From positions 14,113,255 through 14,177,254 of the forward strand of contig JAJEKV010000011.1 of NCBI GenBank assembly GCA_021234155.1: a stretch of DNA of 64,000 nucleotides, given 5' to 3'. Shown in pieces: positions 57,181 through 64,000 of this stretch (its first letter is position 1; every line of letters begins with the position of its first letter). The notes under the pieces were generated by a model that worked only from the letters and a program-made list of their open reading frames with translations, had not been told where the DNA came from and made no database searches. Both the position numbers and the translations under genes were made by a program. Origin of the DNA: Isoetes taiwanensis. Lineage: Eukaryota > Streptophyta > Lycopodiopsida > Isoetales > Isoetaceae.

Positions 57181-60100
57181 GCCCAGAGGAGGATCTAGCA
57201 TCAACATAGTTGAAGATACTAAATCAGAAGAAGAAAATTTGGATGATACAATAGAGGTAACAAAATTACTCAGTGTTGTTCAAAAGTTGAATAAATTTGA
57301 CAACAAATTCCTTGTTATAGATTCAGGAGCAGAAAAGAGTGTAGTACATGATCCTAAACTATTGAAAGAATGCAAAAGGAAATGGGGTCAAGTACAACTT
57401 GGTGATGGTGGAGTGCAAGATATTAGAGATTCAGGAATTTTGGAGATTTTTGATCTACAAGGGAAAAGTGTATTACTTAAGGAAGTTTTGTGTGTTCCAA
57501 ACTTAGTGAGGAATTTAATATCAGTTTGCCAGCTGGTTGATCTTGGTTTCAAGGTTGTATTTGAAAAACTTCAATGTAAAATATATCAAAACAATATTCT
57601 GAAATTTATTGGCAGAAGGGTTGGTAATTTATTTGGCTTTCAAAAAGAAACGACTCCAAGTATTAATATTGTTAAATTACCAACTAGAGACACATGTCAT
57701 AATAGATTGTGTCATACAAACAGGGCAAATGTCGAGCTGTTAGAGAAAAATAAATTCATAACAGTCAAGGAAGGAGATATGAAAAGATTATATGTTGGTT
57801 GCCAGCTTGGCAAGCAAGCAAGACTGCCTTTCAAAAGGTCTGCTAAGAGAGCTAAAGGGATATTGGATTTGATTCATACAGACCTGTGTGGTCCAATGAA
57901 TATTACAAGTATGCAACAAAACAAATACTTCATAACTTTTATAGATGATTTTAGCAGGAAGACAAAATGTTATCTGCTTAAAACCAAAGATCAGGCTTTT
58001 GTTGCACTCAAACTGTTTGTGGCTGAAGTTGAACTAGAAATAGGAAGAAAAATTAAGTGCATAAGGTCTGATAGAGGAGGAGAGTATTTGTCAGGTGAGT
58101 TTAAAGCTTTTTGTGCAAAACGTGGTATAAAAAGACAATTGACTTGTAGATTTTCACCCCAACAAAACGGTGTAGCTGAAAGGAAAAATAGGACTCTGTT
58201 GAATGCTGTCAGGTCAATGCTAAAGTATTCAGGATTGCTTAATTTTCTGTTGGATGAAGCTGTGAGAACTGCAGTCTACATTGAAAATATGCTGCCTACA
58301 GTTAGCACAAGAGGAACAATACCTAATATGTTGTGGTCAGGAAAAATTCCAAGTTATGAGCATTTAAGATCATATGGGTGTCTAGCTTTTGTTCATGTTC
58401 CTGAAGAGATAAGGAAAAAGCTTGATGATCGAGCATGTATTGCCTACTTAGTAGGATATGATCCTAACTCTAAAGGCTATAGGTTATATGATCCTATGCA
58501 TAGAAAAATATTAATCAGTAGGGATGTGGTGTTTGATGAAGAAAAATATTACAAGGCCATTCCAAATGTAAATGAAAAGATTAAAGATATAAATGTGGAA
58601 AATACTAATACTGTGATTGCATAGGCTGTTGAACCAACTTCTCAGGTTATACAAGGTGTAAAATTGGATGATGATAGTGACTCTGAAGACGAATCTGATC
58701 AAACAAGAGAAATTAACTCTGATGCAGAAATACAGCAAGAGGTTGAGTCAACAGTTGAACAATCTGAAAATGAGCATGAGGAGTTGCCAGAGCCTTTGCC
58801 AATAATAGTCCCTGAAAAAAGACAAAGAATGAAGAGAAGATCTGAAGCTCAGATTTTGGCTGATGAAGCTAGGGTCAATACAGAGTTATATGGAAGAAGT
58901 CAAACTGGAAAAAGCAAAAGGTATGAAATTTTTGAAGTTAATTCCTTGTTTGATATTCTGATCTTAGAGACAGATGATGTGCCATTTACCTTTGAAGAGG
59001 CTGTGCAAAGTAGAGATTCAAATCACTGGATTCAGGCAATGGAAGAGGAAATGCATGCTTTTAAAAGAACTGGCACTTATACAGTAGTAGAAAAACCTCC
59101 AAATAAGAATGTAGTTGGAAGCAAATAGATTTTCAGAGTTAAACAAGGGGTAGATGGGAAGCTAAATAAATTTAAGGCCAGGTTGGTAGCACAGGGCTTT
59201 ACTCAAAAGAGAGGCTTGGATTTTGAAGAGACATTTTCTCCCTTGGTAAAAATTAATAGTTTGAGAATATTATTGTCAATTGCAAATGCACATGAGCTCG
59301 AAATACATCACATGGATGTAAGTACAGCCTTCTTGAATGCAGAATTAGAGGAAGAGATCTATCTAAAACCTGCATCTGGTTTTGAAGAAGAAAATGACAA
59401 AGTCTGGAGGTTGAACAGAGCGGTTTATGGATTGAAGCAAGCTCCAAGGGAATGGTATAGGTGTATGGATAATTACCTTTTGGAGCAAGGTTTTCAGAAA
59501 TTGCAATGTGATGGGAATTTGTACAGATTTGTTGATGGAGAACATTGGTGTACTATTGCCTTATATGTAGATGATAATATTATGGTTGCAAATAATACAT
59601 CAATATTATGTCATTGTAAAAGGTTGTTGAAGAATAGGTTCCAGATGACAGATCTAGGAGAATTGAAGAGATTTTTGGGTATTGATGTGGTTAGAGATAA
59701 GACAAATAAGTTATTGATGTTGAGTCAAGAAACACAGATCCTCAACATGCTTAAAAAATTTGCTATGAGTGAATGCAACATTGCAAACACTCCACTGGTA
59801 CCAGGGCATAAGATATCAGCATTAATGTGCCCAGAGACTCTTGAAGAACAAAAACTTATGGAGAATGTACCCTATAGATCTCTAATCGGATGTCTATCAT
59901 ATTTGGCTAACTGCACAAGGCCTGATATAGCATTTGGAGTTAACTTACTGAGCAGATACAACAATAATCCGGGTAGAGAACATTGGATAGCAGCAAAGAG
60001 AATTTTAAGGTATCTTAAAGGGACATTGAAGATTGGAATTATGTACAGTACAACTGATCTTATCTTGAAGACTTATTGTGACTCTGACTGGGCTGGAGAT

Positions 60101-60334
60101 TTAGATCAGAGGAAGTCAACTTCAGGATATGTTGTACTGCTAGGTGGAGCACCAGTGGCATGGAAATGCAAAAAACAAGGCAGCATAGCACTCTCTAGTG
60201 CTGACGCAGAGTATAATGCAGCTTCGCTTCTAGCAAAGGAGTTAATATGGGAAAGAAGACTTCTGGCAGAATTAAACTGTGAACAACAGGTCCAACACAA
60301 ATCTTGTGTGACAACACAAGTTGCATTGCAATGA
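57181..60334 (+). pseudogene. Copia Pol: protease, integrase, RT, RNase H
   Basis: Domains occur in Copia order. Protease has VIDSGAEKSVV near 57,316. The GAG-pre-integrase zinc site (HNRLCHTNRA) is near 57,700. The integrase core has IHTDLCGPM, FIDDFSRK and the QQNGVAERKNRT segment of the DDE triad. RT has LDFEETFSPLVKINSLR, MDVSTAFLNAELEEEI and the YVDDN catalytic box near 59,565. RNase H has CDSDWAGDLDQRKSTSGY and ALSSADAEYNA. TAG codons at 58,622 and 59,126 break the frame, and a one-base shift near 60,300 moves the last stretch (DNTSCIAMTKNP...FADILTKAL) to another frame ending at about 60,590. Confidence 0.92.
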
Positions 60335-60540
60335 CAAAGAATCCAATACTACATGAAAGATCCAAACACATTGAGATGCAAGTGCATTTTATTCGAGATG
60401 TGGTTCAGAAAAACTTAGTGCAGTTAACATATCTTAAAACATTGGATCAGTTTGCTGACATTCTAACTAAAGCATTGACTGTTAGCAGGTTTCAAGAACT
60501 CGAAAATAATGTGCAGTACAATGGCAGACTTATATCATCT

Positions 60541-60550
60541 GAAGGGGGAA
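60541..60550 (+). other. Copia polypurine tract
   Basis: GAAGGGGGAA directly precedes the 3' LTR. Confidence 0.9.
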
Positions 60551-61189
60551 TGTTAAATGTTGAGTTGTCAGATGATAAAAGGGATGATTGATTGTTTGAT
60601 GCTTGAAAGATCGGTATTAAGTTGTCAATGGAGCAAGAGGTAACATGATTAAGGGGATTAAGGAGGAATGTTTGTTTAAAATAAAAAATTCCAATGGTTG
60701 TGAATAAGCCCTTTATTGAAGGTATGCATGTGGGATAATTCAAATTGAGAAGAAGCCGTTTTTCAACATATTGCCTGTGGGATAAACTCGAGCACTGTTG
60801 TTTCCATCTGTGGCTGCTAAGATCCTGCCTAAACCGTCGAAATGAGCAAATATAAGCACAGGAGAATGACTATAATGATACACTTAGAACCGTTTGTGGA
60901 TTGAAGCAGCAAAGACAGTCGGAAGTGCTTAAGTTCTCGACCCGATCCTTTAGCTACAGTACCTCAATGGTTTAATGACTTTGATTTGCTTCAATGGTCA
61001 ATGTTCTATGGGAAGTTAGTTTTAAATCAAAGGATTAGGGACCATAACTTGGCTCCTTTGATTTCATAGAAAATTTTCTTAACTTCCATTGTTTCTTGAA
61101 TATTAGTAAAGGTTGCATTATTGACCTAATCAAGGTGTCTCTAAATTGTTAGAAGCAAATAAGATCTTGAAGACTCTCATTTTCTATCA
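60551..61189 (+). repeat. Copia 3' LTR
   Basis: It repeats the 5' LTR with about 16 differences by eye and is followed by the TAGCA duplication. Confidence 0.95.
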
Positions 61190-61194
61190 TAGCA

Positions 61195-62027
61195 TGGTTC
61201 TTGCTGGCGTGGAGATGGTTGTGTATCTAGATGTGGACAAGATGTTTCTTCTTGAAGTTCCAAAATGGTAGGGATGACTGAAGGCATGCGACTTGAAGCA
61301 GCAGAAAGTGGCTTCCAGATTCCTAGTTGATAGACGACTGGGCTTGGGAAGGCAGTGATTGATGATTGCTAGAACTTGGAGATTGACGGAGACGGTCGAC
61401 TTCATGGAGGAGACAATGAAACATGATTTGAGGCCAATCAACAAAGCTTGTGGAATAAATTGCCGCAATGGCTGTGTGAAAGAAATGTTTGTTAATGTGG
61501 GTATTCTTTATGGAATAGTCATAAAACTTTTGCCACAAGAACTTCAAAAAGGCTTCATGGGGTTTTGCAATATTCGTGAGTTTATGAGTGATGGCCGCAT
61601 ATGGTGTTTGGCCATAAACAGTAACATCGTGATCCTGCAAAGCAGCCCAATTCAATGAAGGAGTTCGACGAGGTAATTGAAATAGCTGAGTCAGAAGATT
61701 CTGATTGAGAGTGATTCTGTTGTGTTCCACCATCGTCTGATAACCTGCATTAGTCTTGACAAGATGAGCAACGAACTGCCAGAGTTGAGTCGGATTAGAA
61801 ACATGGAGCTCTTGTTTGGAGAATTCAAACAACCCCGCCCTTTCATCGACTTCACGATTGGCGCCTTCAAGATGGTCGCATACAGTGGCAGTGGAAAAAA
61901 TAACGGATTCAAAGAGAGCAGGATCCATAGGCACTGTGGCCTGGAGAGTAGGGAGCTTTGTAGAGGCAGCCATGGCGATCGACGAAGGAGTTTTGGAGAC
62001 GGGAGACGGAGGGCGAAGAAGTTGCAA
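61195..62027 (-). pseudogene. Gypsy extra ORF after pol, N-terminal part
   Basis: The minus frame from ATG 62,027 (MAASTKLPTLQATVP) stays open for 234 codons. It contains LLTQLFQLPRRTPSLNWAA and FLKFLWQKFYDYS, a helical domain recalling plant retroelement-associated domains of unknown function. It stops at 61,323, and the protein-like sequence resumes in another frame (WKPLSAASSRMPSV) up to the Copia insertion at 61,194. It begins about 840 bases after the integrase stop. It could alternatively be the gag of a different nested element. Confidence 0.5.
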
Positions 62028-62049
62028 AAACTTTTAAGCCGCACGGCGG

Positions 62050-62860
62050 TTAAACAAGATTTTTATAGGCAACTTCAGAAATGGAATCTGAATCGTTGAT
62101 AGTGCCAGATGGCAGCAGAGATGAAAGAAGCTTCCAGAATGCAAAAATTTTGGTCAAGTCCGAGAAAGCAACTAAGAGTGAACCAAACATGGAGATGAAC
62201 TGAAATGAAGGGTCTGATGGGACGTCATGGTGAGGTACAAATAATGATTTTCGATTGTCTTGGTGTTTAGTGAGCATAACAAAGATGGGCAACTCAAGAG
62301 TCGGACGTTTTAAAAAAAGGTGGTGGTAGAGACATCAGCGCAGGGAGAGAGTATCTCGATTGGGTTTGCGGCAAGATAGCAGAATCTTGGATTAGAATGT
62401 ACGTATGCCGACACGTCAGCAGAAGTTTGATTGGGCCACGATGGCAGCCCACAGGTTGTAGGACTATCTAAGGCAAGCAAGGTTCGAGAGGAGAGCACCA
62501 ATTTGCGACGATGGATATGCCAAACACCATGCCGAAGAACTGCTACGAGTGCATCACTTGTAAGATAAACGATCTTGATCTTTGAAAAATGAAGAATTGG
62601 GGCATTCCCATGGACGGATGGCTGAACGGGTCCGTTGACAATCCGGACCCCATGTCAAATTACTAGGATATTATCCTGTATCTTCGCTATGACCAGGATC
62701 ATGCCAAGTACATGATCTTGCGGGCCTGTGCTGCTCCGAATCTGGAGTAGCCAGGTTTATTAAATTAGGATTTTGTATATAGGGCTGAGCTCGTAGCGAT
62801 TAAGTAAGGGCGAGGCCCAAATTTTGTTGTAATCCTGGGCTTTTTTAATATAAGTAAGTG
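62050..62860. other. Spacer between Gypsy integrase and extra ORF
   Basis: On the minus strand, TATATTAAAAAAGCCC and TATATACAAAATCC follow the pol stop and could be promoter elements for the extra ORF. A 63-codon frame at 62,501-62,310 has no recognised domain. Confidence 0.35.
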
Positions 62861-62867
62861 TTTGGAC

Positions 62868-64000
62868 TCACTCATGCATCTCTGTTTCTAGAAATGTGTC
62901 TATTTTGCCTGTGTGAAAAAGTTTAAGGCGAAAGCCATTAACCAGACTGGGTAATGGAGTGCCATCTAACTCTGCCAGTTGAAACGCACTTGGTTGGACC
63001 ATTTTAAGAATTTGATAAGGGACAAGCCACTGAAATTTCAGCTTTCCTGGAAAATCTTTATATCTGGAATCATAAAGAAGAACTAAATCTCCTTCCTTGA
63101 ATGTTTTTTCTTTGATGAGTTTGTCATGCCAGGACTTTCTTGACTTTTGTCCAGCAAGAACTCGAAGATAAACATCTCTGCGAAACTCATCTAACTGTTG
63201 TAATTGATAAACATGCTCCTGTAGAGTAACAAGTGGATGATGCACAGTAGCAAGTTGGAAACGAAGGGATGGAAGAACATACTCAAAAGGCATGAAAGCT
63301 TCTTGACCATATACCAATTTAAATGGTGTTTGTCCTGTAGCAATTATGAAAATGGTGTTGTAAGCCCACAAAATAGTAGGTAATTTTTCCTACCAATCAG
63401 TTCTGGAAGCGTCACAAATTTTCTTTCAAAATGTTGATGAATGCCTTGTTTGTGCTTTCTGCAAGGCCATTTCCTTGTGGATAATAAGGAATACTCTTCC
63501 TGTGAGGAATATGCAAATAGTCCGTCAATTCTTTGATCGTCTGGTTTACAAAATGAACATCTCGGTCACTGACAAGTTCCGTGGGACAGCCGAAGCATGT
63601 GATGACATGCGTACCTTAGCCGTGCTGGCAGCAGTATCAGAAAGTGCACAGGCCTCTGCCCACTTAGTGGCATAATCTGTGAGAACCAGTATATAGCGAG
63701 CACGGGAGTGCCGCGCTGGTGGATCTATGGGCCCAATAAAATCCATTCCCCATTTGTTGAAGGGTAACGGCGTGGCAACTGGTGTTAAAGTAATAGCGTC
63801 ACGGGCCATGGGTCGATCCACACGCTGATTGCGCGCATGAGCGTGGGCATCCTTGAAGAGCGTGGGCCAGAAATAGCCATCTAGAAGAATTTTGCATACC
63901 GTGGTGTCAACACTAAAATGTCTTCCACTAAGACCTTCATGGGCTTGGCGAACAATCTCTGTAACTTCATGAGGAAGAACACACCGACGCAAAACCATAT
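62868..64000 (-). pseudogene. Ty3/Gypsy integrase, decayed, runs off the window
   Basis: The minus frame from the right edge carries the integrase zinc-binding region (LPHEVTEIVRQAHEG, then GYFWPTLFKDAHAHARNQ, where the expected CxxC is lost), then the core starting WGMDFIGPIDPP and YILVLTDYATKWAEA. Frames shift near 63,560. A segment near 63,450 has YYPQGNGLAESTNKA, the site of the catalytic Glu. The final frame (63,371-62,868) has TGQTPFKLVYGQEAFMP and the C-terminal GDLVLLYDSRY region, ending at TGA 62,868. Reverse transcriptase and protease should lie beyond 64 kb. Confidence 0.85.

Larger units (their letters stand above)
55583..61189 (+). mobile_element. Ty1/Copia retrotransposon, nearly complete
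   Basis: The element is 5.6 kb with two 639-base LTRs (55,583-56,221 and 60,551-61,189), identical TAGCA target duplications at 55,578-55,582 and 61,190-61,194, a tRNA-Met primer site and a polypurine tract. The LTRs differ at roughly 16 positions by eye, many of them C-to-T or G-to-A, so the insertion is fairly recent but not new. It sits inside the extra ORF of a minus-strand Gypsy element. The polyprotein has several stops and a frameshift, so this copy is not autonomous. Confidence 0.95.

Overview
This is nuclear DNA of a land plant. A jasmonate-pathway TIFY/JAZ repressor gene with six exons and GT-AG introns (36.0-37.8 kb), a CYP77-like P450 relic, an ATL RING-H2 fragment and plant-type Copia, Gypsy, L1, MULE and hAT elements all point that way. 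The dense load of old, nested transposons and the scarcity of intact genes suggest a large genome such as a gymnosperm or fern, but that is inference and the species cannot be named from sequence alone. The JAZ gene is the only gene I consider intact.

Layout. 0-1.9 kb: end of a Ty3/Gypsy element with a 1.6-kb 3' LTR. 2.3-3.9 kb: broken Pif1-family helicase. 4.6-6.1 kb: short inverted-repeat element and tandem repeats. 6.2-9.6 kb: two minus-strand L1 relics. 10.5-11.5 kb: first copy of a dispersed repeat containing a stem-loop seen four times in the window. 11.9 kb: Helitron-type 3' end. 15.7-18.4 kb: decayed minus-strand transposon-type gene. 18.9-27.4 kb: an unusual plus-strand tract of decayed, spliced, mostly unrecognised genes whose promoters and introns are packed with CACGC...GCGTG inverted repeats. 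29.7-31.3 kb: a coiled-coil exon and the P450 relic. 33.3-34.3 kb: second copy of the stem-loop repeat. 34.4 kb: hAT-type MITE. 36.0-37.8 kb: JAZ. 38.6-48.4 kb: a direct duplication; the left copy has been expanded by a Pack-MULE carrying an ATL fragment and by two LINE insertions, and the right copy shows the sites without those insertions. 48.5-50.8 kb: L1 relic, stem-loop copy, and an unrecognised gene with a TATA box. 51.0-51.4 kb: hAT MITE made of TACG-rich sequence. 51.95-52.96 kb: a broken histone H3-like gene with a very long insertion between tail and histone fold. 53.0-64.0 kb: a minus-strand Gypsy element (integrase, a long extra ORF after pol, 3' LTR) split by a nearly complete Copia element (55,583-61,189).

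The strongest novelty candidates are the CACGC/GCGTG gene tract, the long-insert H3 relative, and the stem-loop whose arms change sequence but stay complementary in four copies, one of them directly behind a LINE reverse transcriptase. All alignments were made by eye; no database search was run.
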